From the NCBI RefSeq assembly GCF_027596085.1, contig NC_072468.1, positions 661,001-725,000 on the forward strand: a stretch of DNA of 64,000 bases, read 5' to 3'. The translations under genes and the position numbers were made by a program. Below the pieces are notes generated by a model. That model was not told the origin of the DNA, made no database searches, and saw only the letters and a list, made by a program, of their open reading frames with translations. This document shows, piece by piece, positions 1 to 14,081 of the stretch; within the stretch, counting starts at the first letter, position 1, and each line of letters begins with the position of its first letter. This DNA comes from Anoplopoma fimbria. Taxonomy: Eukaryota; Chordata; Actinopteri; Perciformes; Anoplopomatidae.

Positions 1-1110
1 TTTTATAAAAATCCTCATTTGGTGACCCAAAATTGATGTTGTGTTTGGACAATTTTGCTTCTGGGCATTTGGGTATATCTTCTAGTCCCCATGTAATTTT
101 GAGTTAGCTGTATTTGATTTGGATCTGAGGCTGGCATATCTGTGTAAGGGCGGTGGCCCTGAATGACATTTCATTTTTCAAATTTTAAACTGAGTTCATC
201 TCCTTTTTACTTCTTTTGAGTTGTGTGCACTAGATACAAACATGTACCTCCTGAAGTCTTTGAGAGCTTAAAAACTTCCCTCAAAGAAATATTCTAGCCA
301 GTAACATCTCGTGACTTTTCCCTTCCGACTCTTACACAAACACAAACGATAAAAAAAGCCAGTCCCTGATGTGACACTACCAGGGAGTAATACACGGTGG
401 AGAGGAGACGAAAAGGTGTGCTCATATATGTACTGCTTTTGAAGGGACTTAAAGGCATTTGGAGAGTTTGCTTTTTTCCAACCCTTCTTTTTTTTTTTGG
501 GGGGGGAATTGGCTTCACAAGAAGGCGAGCTCTGAGCCTTCATCTCTGAATGAAAAGCATGTGGCTGGCATCCAGAACAGCGGGGTCTTTCAGCACGGCC
601 CCAGCAGACATCTGTTCCTGGTTTGTACAGCAAAATCCTGGAGCAGGGAGAGGGGCTGTGGTGGGAAGGGGGAGGGAGAGGGTGGCGGGGAAAAGGAAAA
701 GAGGAGGAGGAGGACTGGGGGCGTTTAAGGGTGGGTTTTTTTTCATGGGGGGAGATATTTGAGGGGTTCTAAAGGTAGTGGGGGAAGGGAGTAATGGAGA
801 TTCTCATCCGCCTGGTCCTCAGCATCGTATGGGGGGGGGGCAGAGGCTGATCATTGACCTCACTTTGCCAAATAACACCGCTCTCTTGGCCGTTTTTTCT
901 TTTCTATGTTGGTTGCCATTTGTCCAGAACAAACATTCACCTCTCTGTCAGTGTAAACATCATCACCTGGTCGGCTCAGACACTCGTCACAAGTGTGAGA
1001 TGCTTGTTTTAGCCATTCTTTCGTGTTGGAGTGTTTAAGTGCGTTTCACCACATGGCTTCGCCTGTGAGTCAGAGGTCGAGTCCCTCTCTCTCTCTCTGT
1101 CTGTGTGTTT

Positions 1111-1137
1111 GTGAGTGAGTGAGTGAGTGAGTGAGTG
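1111..1137. repeat. (GAGT)n microsatellite
   Basis: About seven tandem copies of GAGT/GTGA, preceded by a short CT run. A simple repeat with no coding role. Confidence 0.9.
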
Positions 1138-1319
1138 GTTTATGTGACCTGTGCCTAATGGAGAAAGACATTAGAAACACTGTAGGAAGATTAAATGTTT
1201 ATTTTTCGGAGGATATTTATACGGTCTGAAGTACTTTGAAGCAGTTTGCTCACTTTCACCCTTAATCCTCTGTGACTCATGAAGGGAGCAGGTCTCTATC
1301 TGGCCATCAGGAGGAATCA

Positions 1320-1390
1320 TAGATAAGATAAGATAAGATAAGATAATCCTTTATTAGTCCCGCAGAGGGGAAATTTGCAATCACACATTG
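1320..1390 (-). mobile_element. Truncated SINE-like tail with AGATA repeats
   Basis: Five tandem AGATA units run into CCTTTATTAGTCCCGCAG and then GGGGAAATTTGCAA. The same tail (CCTTTATTAGTCCCACAATG) ends the fuller tRNA-derived SINE at 41009-41236, so this is a 5'-truncated relative lying in the minus orientation. It matches a tail widespread in teleost genomes; the exact family name would need a repeat library. Confidence 0.6.
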
Positions 1391-1479
1391 GTTCACAATC
1401 CTTTAGCACATACTAGGGCCGGATGTTTCTGTGTTTCAGGTAAAAAAAATTGCTATTGACCGTCCCACCCCTTTGATTT

Positions 1480-2120
1480 AAATATATGACGTTACACTCA
1501 GCAGCTTAGCTTAGCATAAAGACAGGAAACAGGATGAAACAGCTTGCCTGACTCTCTTAATAGAAGAAAATCTACAAATCTCCTACGAGCACCTTTAAAG
1601 TGGTTTTCAGACAGTGAATGGCTGCCACTGTCTGAGAGCACCTTAAGGCCGTGGCCGGACTAAACCTGGCTCAACTTTTGACGCAACTCAACATCATGTG
1701 GCAAAGCGCTGAGTTGCCAAATCACATACACACAAAATTACATTTCTGATGGATTACTTTGTAACGTGAACACTGTACCTCTACAGTTTACCTCTGGCAG
1801 AGTATTATAAACCGTGCATTGTTTTGGTGTATGAAAAGCACGCCAACGTATCTAAAGGTCATTAATCAACACGTTTTATCTTGTTCGTTTAGGAGGACAC
1901 TGTGTCACTGCCCAAAAAATTGTCCCAGATAAACCAGATATGACGTGTTAGTTAGTGAGCTTTAGATGTGTTGGTACACAGATTATTTTTTATTGTTGGA
2001 CAGAGCCAGGTCAGCTGTTTCCCCCTGTTTAAAATCATCTTTGTGATACGCTATTTTAAGCTAATATCTCCTGGCTGTAGCTTCAAATTTACTGTACACT
2101 GAATAGACATGATAGTGGCA
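1480..2120. repeat. Degenerate fold-back (inverted) dispersed repeat
   Basis: The left part (about 1500-1560) carries GCTTAGCTTAGCATAAAGAC and a GAAACAGCTTGCCTGACTC block. The right part (about 2006-2075) carries the inverted counterpart: GAGCCAGGTCAGCTGTTTCC, a GTTTAAAATC stretch, then CTGGCTGTAGCTTCA. Read on opposite strands the two parts resemble each other with several mismatches. This wording is typical of a common teleost non-autonomous fold-back repeat. No coding sequence was seen. Confidence 0.5.
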
Positions 2121-2400
2121 TCAGTCAATAATATAAGCATAATATCTTAATGCCATTTTTTTGCCAAGGTTATTATAAAAATAACTATATAAAAATAGAT
2201 ATGACACATTGACATTTCATCCACTTATTGATGGCATAAATAACTATTTGAATTTCTCTTACATCTCATAAGAGAATAGTATATATTAAAACAAGAGAGA
2301 TGACAGTCCCCTCCTTCATTATTGGAGCTCTTATCTGCAGACATATGGAATGAAGCTTGGTTGCCTCCGGAGCTATCTCCGTCCCATCAGCGCCGCTTTG

Positions 2401-2433
2401 AAGTCACTTCTTGTCACTTCTTGTCACTTCTTT
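2401..2433. repeat. Short tandem repeat, unit TCACTTCTTG
   Basis: Three consecutive near-identical 10-bp units (TCACTTCTTG, the third ending TT). A simple tandem duplication in non-coding DNA. Confidence 0.7.
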
Positions 2434-5400
2434 TCATGATATTTATGAGATATCTGATTGAGTGCTTCAGAGAGATCAGAGTAGCTTTACAGGACCGGAT
2501 TGCAGCAAGTCATCGAGCATGCAATTGTACGTGAATATCTCAACTTCCTGAATGGAGCCTATCCCAGGCTTTCAGTGACACTACATGACCTAGACGTGCG
2601 TGGTCAGTGATGACAGCAGGGAGACCTCACTTCCCCTTCATGGTTAGTGTGCTGGTGGCTGTTTTTGGGGCAGCCCCGCCTAGGGTTAACACTGGTCTGT
2701 GTCTTTGCTCTCGATCACAGCCTGCCAGGGGAAAGAAAATACCTGAAGCTGGAGCCCAGTGCTTTGCGCTGACATTTTTGGCAAAGGCTGCTGGATCCAA
2801 GTCTGTGTTTGATCCTATGCTTCTCCCAGCCAAGTAAAACACCGGGAGACTCAAAGGTTATTACATTTTAGTGTGTAAGGTATGTTTCCACATAAACCCC
2901 TGTTCCCCCTTAGAAAGCTTTAGCTTTTTTCCAAGTGGACTTCATTTCGCAAGCCTCAGAGCAGCCAGGGGAATATCATATTTTTTCAGTTATGGTTGTT
3001 GGTGATGTTATTATATGCTCTCATTATAGCCATTGTTAATTGATTACATTGTTGAAATGACATCTTCAGTGAGCCTGTGTGGAGCTCAGGGCGAAGACAG
3101 AAAGCTTTAGACTATATCTTCAGAACAGGCAAAGCAGATCTATGTTTTTTCAATATTTTGTTGCTTTAAATATTTGCAGATTAAAAAGGGAGACAGAGGA
3201 TTATCTTGTTTGGTTAAAGAGGACGGGAGATTCCTCTTTTGGATACAAGTTTGTTATCCTACGAAATTCAGCAAGAGGAAAAACTTGAGATTGCCTTCAC
3301 AAAGGTCAGATGCTGACCTGACATATATTTCACAATGAAAGCACAGGGAAACTAAATGGCAGTGTGCAGCACAATACACTGATAGATATGAGTAATTTAG
3401 ATGATTAATCTTTGGCATGAATACTTCAAATTGTGTTGTTTGCGTGTGAAAACAAAAAGGTAGAACATGATAAGGACAACACTGCCAGAAGCCAACACTG
3501 CCTCTAATCTCTAATGTCAGATTAATTTGTGTTTTGAGCTACTCATCAACACTCCTTATATTGTATTGTCACTTTGACCATTTGGCAGATTACATTCATT
3601 TGCTGTATTGTTAATGTACAAAATGCTTTGCGAGTCACCCCTGAACACTTTGAAACCTCATTCTTGCTCCACATTCCTGGACCTGATGCCCTGCTAGGTT
3701 TGAGACTGGAGAGTGAAACACCACACACCACAAATCCTGGCTTCCTCTATGCTAAAAAAAAAGATCCCAGTGGTGGGCAGTCAGAACTGGCATTGTTTCT
3801 CATTGTTGTGAAGCTGCACTGTTTAAAGCCTTGGCTTTTCAAGGTATTGTTTTCATGTAGATCAAGCATTCTGCGAGGATGTCATGCTTATAGTTTACAC
3901 TCCAGGTGTCCCTTATGAGATTTAGGAGAATTGCCATAATTTTGAGTGTTTATTCCATGCAAGGAGTAATAAATTCAGTTTATTTGATGTTCAACACCTT
4001 GAAAAAAATGTGGAATTTATAACAGAACTGTGTTTGTAGTTGAACAGACTTTACACAACATCCATCTCCCAGTTTCATATACAGAATGCCATAGCACAAG
4101 ATTTATCAACACACCCAAAACCCAGACCCCTGAGGAGTTATGGATCTTTCTCTCACTGCTCTGAGATCAACCTCCCCCTCTTTGGGACCCCGAGCCTGCA
4201 CATGTGTAGGTATCGCTATTACTCAGCTCATAAAACGCCACAGTCCCATCTGAAAGTGGTTAGCTGTTGAAACATACTCGCAGCTTCAAAGCTTGGATCT
4301 GCAGACAGCACAGCCCTGGCCTTCCTTCTGCACATCACATTCCTCTCCAATTGGGAATGGCTGCAAACTTGCTTTTGTTACACAAACCTGTTCCCGTCAT
4401 CAAAACCCTCAATGGGTCTCCGTTAAAAGGAAGTGGTTTATTTTTATCACGGGTGGTCATTTTTCAGGGGGAATAAAAATCGGGAAAGAATGATTTTTTA
4501 CTTATGGTTCTGTCGAGAAAACTTAAGAAATCAGCGGTTCTCACATTCTGCGCTGGTGTATTTATGTTCCAAAACACCTTTTGTTCTTTTTCTATATGTG
4601 ACAAAAAAGGGAGGGAGAGGATGAAACAGTGCTGAAAGAGGCCACTGTTCTCATTTCCTCTGAAGGCCGCTTTTTTTTCCTTCCCCCACCCATTTCTTTC
4701 CTGAGCCCCGTCCACTTCAAAAGCTGACCTGGCCCTGTGTGTGCCGTGTAACTTGTTTACCTAAAGGCTCATTTCAAATAAACAGCGGTTCTCCTTGAGA
4801 TGCCTGCCCCCCTCACTGAGCGCCTTTCAGAGACACCATCTGCTTGTAGGAGGTGCTTCACTGAGAAAACGCACTATTCTCTAACAGGATTTTATTTCAT
4901 GATATTGCTGCTGAGTCTCTTTTGTAGCATGTGGCTTTACTAAAAGCTTACATGTAGACCAAAATGTGTAGAAAACTGTGTTAAAAAGTAAGAAAAATAA
5001 CACCTTCAGCTCATAAAATATCTGCTTTTGAAAGCTTGTGGTACAAACAGTAACAGTTTTCTGGCAGTAGATTTTCCTATTAACCAATACAGGAAAGTAC
5101 TCAGATAAAGCAGCTCTGCAAGGTCTTTCTAAATAACCAGCACCTACTTCCCTGTGTTGATAGGGGCTGACTGATCCTATCACTTAAAGAATGCCAGTGT
5201 ATCAGAATATCTGAACTTTTACCCCCAGTGTCATGTGCTCAGCTTTGAGAACTACTCTATCCTGGCAGCACTTCATAGCTTTTAAGGCGTTATTGCACAT
5301 CAGCACCTTTGGCTTTTTGAAGCATAATTCGTCTTTCAAGAACTTTTATCAAACATTAAGTGCCACACTTAGTGCTTTTAAGTGGACTGCCTCTGGACGT

Positions 5401-7846
5401 GCTGTGTGACAGAGAACAAGACTCCATGAGACTTGTAGCTTTATACCTGAGATAAGATAAGCATATACAAGCAGCTACGCTAAGCTAACTTAGCTCATGT
5501 TTAAGTGCTCCTTCATATTGCCTCACGGCCCTGGTTTCCAGTAATTATGGCTATGAAAGCAGAGGCTCTCTGTGCGCTCTGCTGAGCTGCCCTCTGCACC
5601 ATAGCCTTTTGATCTCTGCTTGTGCCATGGATGAATTACTTTCCAGAATTTCACACTGGGGAACTGTGCTTCAGACACACACAGTCAGTCTGTCAGGTCA
5701 CTAAAGTGCACACATGGCAGCTTCAGTCCAAAAGCAAGAAGCACAGATGTTACAGTCTCGCCGACTGCGGCCTCAAAATCTCCACTTTGCATATTTCTGT
5801 GATGTGTCACAAATGAAAATCATAATTCATGGTTTGCACCATGAGGCTTTAAAATTCTTGTCTTGTTGCTACATTTTCAAAAGTAATTCATCAACCCCAT
5901 ACCCTCACATCCTTTTTAATTTTTCGTCCAGTCATTTTCTTTGAGAATAATTCAACAGATATATGAATGAGCTTTGCATGATTTTGGTGCATCAGTAATT
6001 GGCCCATGTGCTACTTTCATTTATTTTTTTCATCTGTTCATCTTCAGCTTTCAACTTTGTCCCCTTTTTTCATGGGAAGTTGCGTCTCATGTGCCAAAGC
6101 ATTACAGCCTGTGGCTCTTTGGCAATGGTCCATTTTTCATGTCCATGTTTCCTTCACATCATCTGAACATCTTGGAGTCTCCTCTGCTTCCTGCGCCCAG
6201 CAGGTGTGTATTTTTAGGACTCGTCAGGAAAACACTTTGTGTTAACCCAGGGATGACCCCCTGTCCAGTTCCAGGACTGTAAGGAACTTCACAGCTTGGA
6301 ACTAAGCCGGTTCTTGCAGTGTCAAGAATTCTCATAGTCTTTGAGACTGGGCAATCCCTACCGGCTGGAGGAGACAGTCGAAGATCGTTACACAACAACA
6401 CAGAGTGGGACAGGAGATATGTATATATTTCTGTATGTCAGATTCAAGATATCTTACGTAAAAAAACTGTGCAGCAGCCTGCAAAGCCAAGACAAAGCCA
6501 AGAGTCTTAAATGTTTCATAGTAAGGAGGAACAGTACCAATTATGTAAACAAGCGGTGTCTCTTGGGACTTGAGGTTTGGCAAGTGTCATTGAGAATCGC
6601 AGATGAGTTATTATGGGCCCTGCTTGTGTGCTTGCCTGTCTACCTTGGTTATTTGTTGCATCCTACTGCACTGAACTCTGTATTTTGGCAGTCTGTGACC
6701 GGCAAGCCCAATTCTCCCTGAGGGCTGAATGCAATAATAGTACAGCGTAACAGCCGCCTGACTCTGTTTGCCCAGTATGCCTCACAGATGGATGTGTTGA
6801 GAGTTCATGCTACATTACCGGCTGATTGGTCACAGCTGCAAAAAGCTCCTCTCATCATGGTCAGTCATATGGATCTGTAATTCTCTGTGTAAGTTACCCA
6901 TAGGGAACCATAGCTAGTGGACGGTAGAGCTGTGGTTTTGACCCTGAACCTGTTGTTATCCTGCTGGGAGACGTGTTCGGGAAACCCAGCAGGCAGCTCA
7001 TCCACCAGCCCACAAGCTCTTAACAGCGGGAGTCCCTCAGATTTAAGTGAGTAGCCAAAAAGTCACTGTGGATTAGATTGACAGCATCATTCAAGTGTGT
7101 ACTCCAATGGGTACATGGAAGGCTCAAAGAACCTCAACTAACTGAAATAGAAATTTTAATTTTGATTAAGAAATATATCCACATATAATTTTAAGGAGGG
7201 AAATAAACAGCTAACGAGGATATTACATTATTGTGGCTTTGATCTTCAGTATATTTAGTCTTTAAGCTGCACATTAGCCTGAGCCAGCTGTCACAACGTG
7301 TTGCAATTGAGAGTGAGTGAAAACTAGTTAGCAAGGGAGCAGAAATGCTGAAATGAGTACCAAACACACTACAAGTAATGGATAAAGGAAATTGTTAAAA
7401 TAGATAAAGAAATACACTTTTGGAATAGTTGAGATGTTTAGCTAAATGTATGGATAAACTAGAATAATTAGCTAAAACTGAATAGTTAAAAAGTAATGGA
7501 TAAATGGTTGAGCCTCTACCACTAGCAGTAGAAATGTTGATCTTGTTACCAAAGCAGCCTCCACACTGACAATTCAATTTTATGAAAAAAAATTGTAACA
7601 ATATCCATTGAACATCCACTTTATACTCCATCTATAGGAGTATATTTGTAACTCAGCGTGTGGTGTTGATGAAAAGGAACTTGAGGTCACGTGATAGGGC
7701 CGTTGGGGTACGTCAGACAAAAGCAGTTGGGAGCCACTCTACATAAAGCTTGGACAATGTTGCTGCTCTTCCACATTGGCGTGCAGCTGTCCGTCCCCAA
7801 CATGGTTTGTTTACATTTCTCAGTCACCCACAGGAGCACCGTAATG

Positions 7847-7873
7847 CCATAGACATCTATATGATGTCTATGG
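7847..7873. repeat. Perfect palindrome (11-bp arms, 5-bp loop)
   Basis: CCATAGACATC is followed by TATAT and then the exact reverse complement GATGTCTATGG. It could be a cruciform, or the end or hairpin of a small mobile element; no flanking element was recognised. Confidence 0.8.
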
Positions 7874-10800
7874 TTTCACCAGCCTCCAACCACAGAGCCT
7901 CGCCCCTATGAACTGCCAGGCCTGGTTCTCAAAGCTGTGACTCAAATCCCTTGTAGCTTAACAAAAACGAGCAGTGAAAACATGGGTGTTGGTGGTTATC
8001 TCACAGGTGAGGGCAATTATAACTGACATCTCAATAGCAGACGGACAGCTGGAAACCTGACACTAACTATACAAAAAGCGTCCTTTACAAGTGAGAGGGA
8101 TTGTGTTGAAATGGTTTTCACCCAGCAGAAGCAGACAAGGCGGACAGGTAACTGACAAACAACCAGTTTGAAGAGTTGATCTATACTAAACCTCTGATTA
8201 CATGAGGTCATTGCAGCTGATCAGATTCAAACCCCTGCTCAGGTGGACACTTTGGAGAGTACCTAACTGTGAGAGGTGGAGTTGCTTTGAACAGTAATGG
8301 GATTGGCGTTGCAACCACCTCACCCACAACCTGGCATTCTTAGATCCACTGTGTTGTTTAAAGGGCCTGTGGAATGTGGAACAAATCCCCTCAGCTTTAT
8401 CAGCCTGGGCGCGCTCCCCATTGGCCGGGCTTAAGAGCTAGGGGCCTGCGCGGGAGCTTACAGAATTTCACATGGAGGCCAGAAACAGAGGAACATCCTG
8501 TTTGAGTCTAACCGCCTGTCCCACACTGGCTTTGATATGCCGTTGCCTTGTGCACTCGCTTCTCTCTTGTTTTTCAGGGTGGGTCTGCATGTTTGAAATC
8601 CTCTTTAGACTTATAAAAGACTCTTTATATCCTGTCTAGTTCCTGTGTACTTATTTAGTTTTTACATCTGGTGCTGTAGTTTATAGTTCATTTTAAGGCT
8701 GATATGATAAATAACTTTATAAAGAATTTGGTGGGAGTAATTTGGTGGTAATATTTAAAGAGGTCACATTGGGCACTGGTAAATTGTGATTTTATAGATG
8801 CTTAATTGATTGATTGACAATAATGTGAGTCAGTAGTTGCAGTTTATTTGCAATTATTTAACAAAGTAAGTTAGGTTTTAATTCTTAATACATAACCAGT
8901 ATGAGTAATCACAAGACACGTGGACTGGTGAATTTCTAATGATTGGAGTTGAAACTTTGACCAAATTTTTTTTACATTTGCACCTTAAATCCCAGAACAA
9001 AAAAAGTAAAAAGACATGCAGCTTCAGTCCTGACTGTTAAAAGAACCCATTTCACTAAACTTTTGTTCGAGTAGATCGTTAAATGTGTGAGTGCAAATAA
9101 CACATGGCATTGGTCATATATAAGTCCACTCAGAGACTATTGCATTACACCACCAAGCCCTGTTACCTCTGAATTAAAGCAACATGCTCTCTGTGGTGCA
9201 GTCATTATTTAAACACCACATTTAAATTTTTACTTCAGTATTTTGTGTTTCAAATAAAGTGAACCATGACAGCCACTTTGTGTTTTTCTCTTTCCAGTGA
9301 CTGATCAAATAGTGTTATGATCTACCGCCTCAATAATTTAATCCATTTGACAAACCCAGATTCATGAGTGTGACTCCAGTCACTGGTATGAAGCACATGG
9401 TTTCCAAGTCCCTACAGTAGCTACTGGTGTGACAGCTGAGAGGAGGACACTCCATTACATCAGACTCCTATCAAAGCCCACTTTAATGAAGGCAAGCTGA
9501 TTACAGCATCGGTGACAGATGCAGGGTGGTCAGCCAGTGATGCTAATCTTTGTTTATGCCATCCAGCAGGTCGTGTAATCAAAGTGAGAGAAGGATCAGT
9601 GAGAGGGTGAGGAGGGGACTGGAGGGGCGTGCAGAGTTTAGGAGATAGACTCTCCTGATTGAAGGCGAGCAGGGGACTTTCAGTGGTTTACATGCTGCTC
9701 TTACATAGACAGGCATGTATGCTCATCTCTCCCCACAGCTGTTGTTATACTAGGAACGAAGAGGCTTCGCCCCAGTGATTCATGTCCTGCCAAGGGAGAG
9801 GTTCTGCCTCCTGTTTGACCTCAGAGAGAGTCTCACTACCCTGAAAGGGCCATATCTGGGCCATATTGGCAACATGGGTCCAGTCCAATTGACAGGATGG
9901 CATTCTGCTCTGATCTCAATGCCATTCATACAAAGACATGTCAGGGCAAATACATAGATAAAATACACCAATTAGTAGACAAAGGCACATTTTAGCTGTC
10001 TTGTAATGGCAGGGATTAATACTGTAAATTTGAGGCTGAACTTGAAAGTTCTCCAAACTCTTTTTAAGGATCTTTGGCTCCATCATGATAACTGTGCACG
10101 GTTAGAAACTGAATTATTCTAAACATGCTTTTAGCTTGTGTTTATATTGTGATGGACATTATTAGGCAGGCTAGCTCAAACCCATCCATATATGCAGTGC
10201 TGTTTGTTTTTATATTGCTGCTCAGTACAGGCTAAGGGCAACCTGCTCTGTTGACTCTGAGCACCATAATTACCCTGCCTCGGACTGAAAGCTGATGCCT
10301 GATGAACCAGAGGGAGAGAGAGAGATCTTTCTGCTTTCTGTGCAGCCGTCAAGAAACCAACACATTGTTCTTTAACTGTCTTGCAGTAGAAGAAGAGACA
10401 GAAGTTGTGCAACTGGCCTTCTCTCTTTGGCGCTCTGTATTTTCAGCCCCGGCCCCTCTCCCCACCCCCATCTCCCTCTCTTTTACTTTGCCTTTCCTCA
10501 GTGTAACAGCTCACATCTGGTTTTGAGTCAAGGCCAGGTTGGTTTCTTCTGGAATGGAGGGCTTTTATTTCTCAATGGCCCCACTCCCTCTCCAGTTTCA
10601 TTCTGCGGTGAAAAGTATTCAGTTTGTTTACGAAGTGGTGTTCCTTTCTTTATATTGATTCTACTCAATCCTCATTTCCATCATTGGGGAACCCCACAAT
10701 TATCCCCTATTAATGGCCAGTGGAAGCGGGAATGTTGGTCGGCTGGTGGTCGTCAAGGCTTTTCTGTGGCCCCCCTCCTTAGTGTCAGTTCCGGGTGACT

Positions 10801-12654
10801 TTGTATTTCTAGAAACTGTGTCCATCCTGGAGAAGTCCAACTGTTAATTGCTAAGTATTTGTCTCCTAAGACAATCTCTGCACCATATTAAGGAAATAAC
10901 TTAGATTTTTGGTCTGGTTCACAGACACAAACACAGAATTAACTGTGCTGTTGTAGCACCTAATATACTGTAAAAGTTGTTTTTGAACTCATTACACTTT
11001 TATAAAAAAAGTAAGCTATCTGAAGTATTTAAGAAAATCACATTGCCTAAAATTATACGAGAAAAATCTAAACACTATCCTGTGTTTATTTTTTCCAGCA
11101 TATGTATGTACTTGTGTACGCATCCAGACATCTGATCACATTGCCATATTTCATACCCCGAGGCAAGAGGAACTGCATAAACAATCTTCACGCTAGCCTC
11201 CCCTGCTTTTTGAAGAGGTGATTTTCTAAATCAGTTGTGCATTGTATGGTTTGAAGAATGGGCTAAAATAAGTGTGTGTGTACTTATATTTAGGGGGTGA
11301 GCTTGAAGAGGGGGATGTGAGAACAAAGATGTGCAGTGTTTTCCAGCGGGAGGATGGGTGGTTAACAGGCAGAGAGAGGGAGAGAGACTGCTGGGAGATG
11401 TCTGATGTCACCTGGTAGGGAGCTATGAAAGCTTCCCCTGGTTACCCTATCCCACATAAAAGTCTGGCAGTGGGCTGAGGCTTTAGGGAAGCTTGGCAGA
11501 ACTGCTGCATTAAACAGGAACAAACATCACACACCTCGCTGTCTGTCTCTTATGTCGAGGCGTCTGGAAGACAGAACCTGTTTACATGGAAGAACACTGT
11601 CAGTGAATATTTCCAATGCATTTCTTCTTTTTTTAAGACAACAGAGATCTAATACCGTATCATCTTCTTGTCATTCTTGTCGAAGCGTCCATCCCACACA
11701 TGCAGCTTTCCATCTTTCTCCCCCATACCTAACATCACACACAGTGTAGACGTTTTTATCTTGGGCTTCAGGTGTACGCCACTGGGGGAAAACACACTTT
11801 GCACCAAAATGCTAACACATTTGCGTAGCCTTCAGAGCAGTTTGTGATCTGATAGTGAAAGAATGAGCGCAGCCAGATGCCAGAAATAAGTTAATTACAC
11901 ATGTGGTGGGCAGATTTGAGCCCGACACCGTGGGCGATGTGGATGGAGATGCCATGTGTTTAGACGTTAAACTACAGACTGCGGTCAGACCCAGCCTGCT
12001 CTCTCATTAGCTCCCCCGATAGATGTAATGAGCATGGAGGTGATGGTGGTGAGGGGGAGCCATGTGTTCAACACAAGCCCTGCTGGTCCCCTCCTCTTTG
12101 CATGCAGCAAGACATCTCCTGATATCAGAATTTTAATTAGAGAGATTAAGATTCACTTTTGGCAGCTGGTTGATTGATTTGTTTCATTATAATTAACGCT
12201 GAATCCTGTCTTTCATTTAAGAGATGCTCATACCTTGCTCTGCATCCTCATGGGAATGAAGATAAAGGGAATCAATGGTTGTCTTTGATGTTCCTCTGAG
12301 CTGCAGAACAGTGTGTCTGTGTGAACTCCCTCTTCCTTACACACTGCCCTTCATTAAGGGACTGCGCTACAAAGAGGGGACATAAAAGCATCCTGTGTAG
12401 AAAGGAAACAACAACTTGGCTGCAGAAACCACAAAGATGGAAACTGTGTGATTTGTTTTTTTTGTAGGGATGCACATACGCTCGTCTGGTTCCTAGTTTG
12501 TATATTTGGTGATTAAAGACTGCAGCTTGTACCAGTTGTCTCCATCTTTCCCAGAAGCCTTCCAAAGTCTTTTGAAACCCACCTCCACCTCTCCCACTGA
12601 GCTCACTGGGTCTGGAGTAAGCAATAGATAGGACATATCTCCCCTTTTAACAAA

Positions 12655-12840
12655 CCACATCCTCCTCTGCTTTCCTCTTATCTGCTTCTCTCCTCTCTCG
12701 CCTTTGTTCCTCTTATCTTTCCTTCCCTCCTTTTCCCACTTTGTGCCCTCTTTCCTACTTTATTTCCTCTTTATTCCTCCCGCTTATTTCCTGCCCCTCT
12801 CCTGTTTCCCCTTTCCTCCTTTCCCCAAGGCTCGACTCCC
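12655..12840. repeat. Long pyrimidine-rich tract
   Basis: Nearly 190 bp of strongly C/T-biased plus-strand sequence (repeated TCCTCT, TTTCCT and CCTCCC words). It produces spurious Ser/Pro/Phe-rich open frames. It is best read as low-complexity sequence. Confidence 0.7.
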
Positions 12841-14081
12841 ATTCTTTTTGCTGTTCCTCTCAATGTCTCCGGTGGCCAATTTGCAGGGGGTGTCCGAGCC
12901 TTGACCCTGAGACTCAACAAGCTCCCCCCTTTCAGCGGTGAAGGTCAGGGCCAGATTACAGGCTGGAGGTATCATCCTCTGAAGTGAGGAATAATCACGG
13001 GCTCTGAGATTGTTAAATAGAACCACAGGCCCTGGCGCTGTCATTACTCTGAGAAAGAGGGGAAGGGGAAAGGAAGAGGGGGGCTCGCTCACCTAAACGC
13101 ATGCAGATGTTCAGACTCTCGCTTGAGCCTCGCCTCTGTTGAAGGTACATGGAGTTCTTTTGTTTTCTAGCATCTATCTGTTTTTTATTTTCCTCGTTTC
13201 ACTGGGCCTCCTTGATTCAATCTGTTGGGGTTTTATTTCAAAGTGTGTGTGGAGCAGTTTAGAGGACTGAGATGACGTAAATAAGATGAATCATTTGTTG
13301 TTTAAATACTTGTGGTTTAGGGGCTGTGCTGCACTTCATTTTCATTGTTTCCACAATCCAGTCCTAATTAAAGAATGGCTATGTGTGCGCACGCACTGAA
13401 ACCGTTTTATGCAGGATATAGATTATTCACATATGACAGCAGAGCGTTTTTCCCCTTCCATCCCTTTGTGCTGCTTTTGTTTTATGGCTATATAATTGTG
13501 TATTTAATCAGTCCCATCCTATCTGCATGGAAATTTCCATCTGGCAATTATTCTCCATTCAAAACAAATACACACATGTTACTGAGAGTTTATTGTGAGG
13601 TTTGTCTAACATAAACCAAACATTCAGAGTCAAGTTTTGTAATGAGGAATACAACATAACTTTCCTATAAACTTCATCTTTCAAACTCTCCATGCTAGGT
13701 TTCATGTCAAGCAGGATGAGAATAAACAGGTCGGCTAAGAGAGAGAGAGCTCAGGCGATGAAGTGCATTATGGGTTTTTTTGATGGATGAGAGGGGTCCG
13801 TTTGAAGGCCTTGGAGGAATCTTGAAAGCTTGGCTTTGGCCGCACTCGTAGTGTCCCAGACAGTGAAACACAATAAGCGTGCAGATGTTCAAAGTGTTTG
13901 GCCGCGCTGGAGCCTCCAGCCCTCTCCTCTCATCTGAGTAGGAAATGCTTTAGCTGGAACTGTTTGTTTTCTCTGTGTCTGTGGTCTGAACTGTAGATTC
14001 ACTTACATCTCTAACCTCCCCCCCTCCTTTTCCACCCTCCCTCTTTCTCCCTCCCTCTCCTCATTTCTTTCCTTGTCCCAG

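Larger units (their letters stand above)
1..14081. other. Non-coding stretch upstream of the first nkd2 exon seen
   Basis: I found no exon here that joins in frame to nkd2 or to another recognisable protein; the open frames are short and have no family resemblance. It is probably an nkd2 intron and/or upstream sequence. It holds a purine-rich G/A tract (about 640-745), a GAGT microsatellite (1111-1137), a SINE-like tail (1320-1390), a degenerate fold-back repeat (about 1480-2120), a perfect palindrome (7847-7873), a GC-rich block with an inverted CCAAT box (about 8397-8460) and a long pyrimidine-rich tract (about 12655-12840). The two N-terminal exons expected for nkd2 were looked for by eye and not found, but a short exon could be missed. 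Confidence 0.6.

Noticed and set aside
268..746. Overlapping open frames, one with an SV40-like basic run (PPKKKRRVGKK)
   Set aside because: The basic run comes from a T-rich/G-rich low-complexity stretch read backwards. The frames overlap on both strands, have no family likeness and no exon borders.
12704..13092. Pro/Ser/Phe-rich open frames on both strands
   Set aside because: Produced by the long pyrimidine tract; composition only, no conserved motifs.
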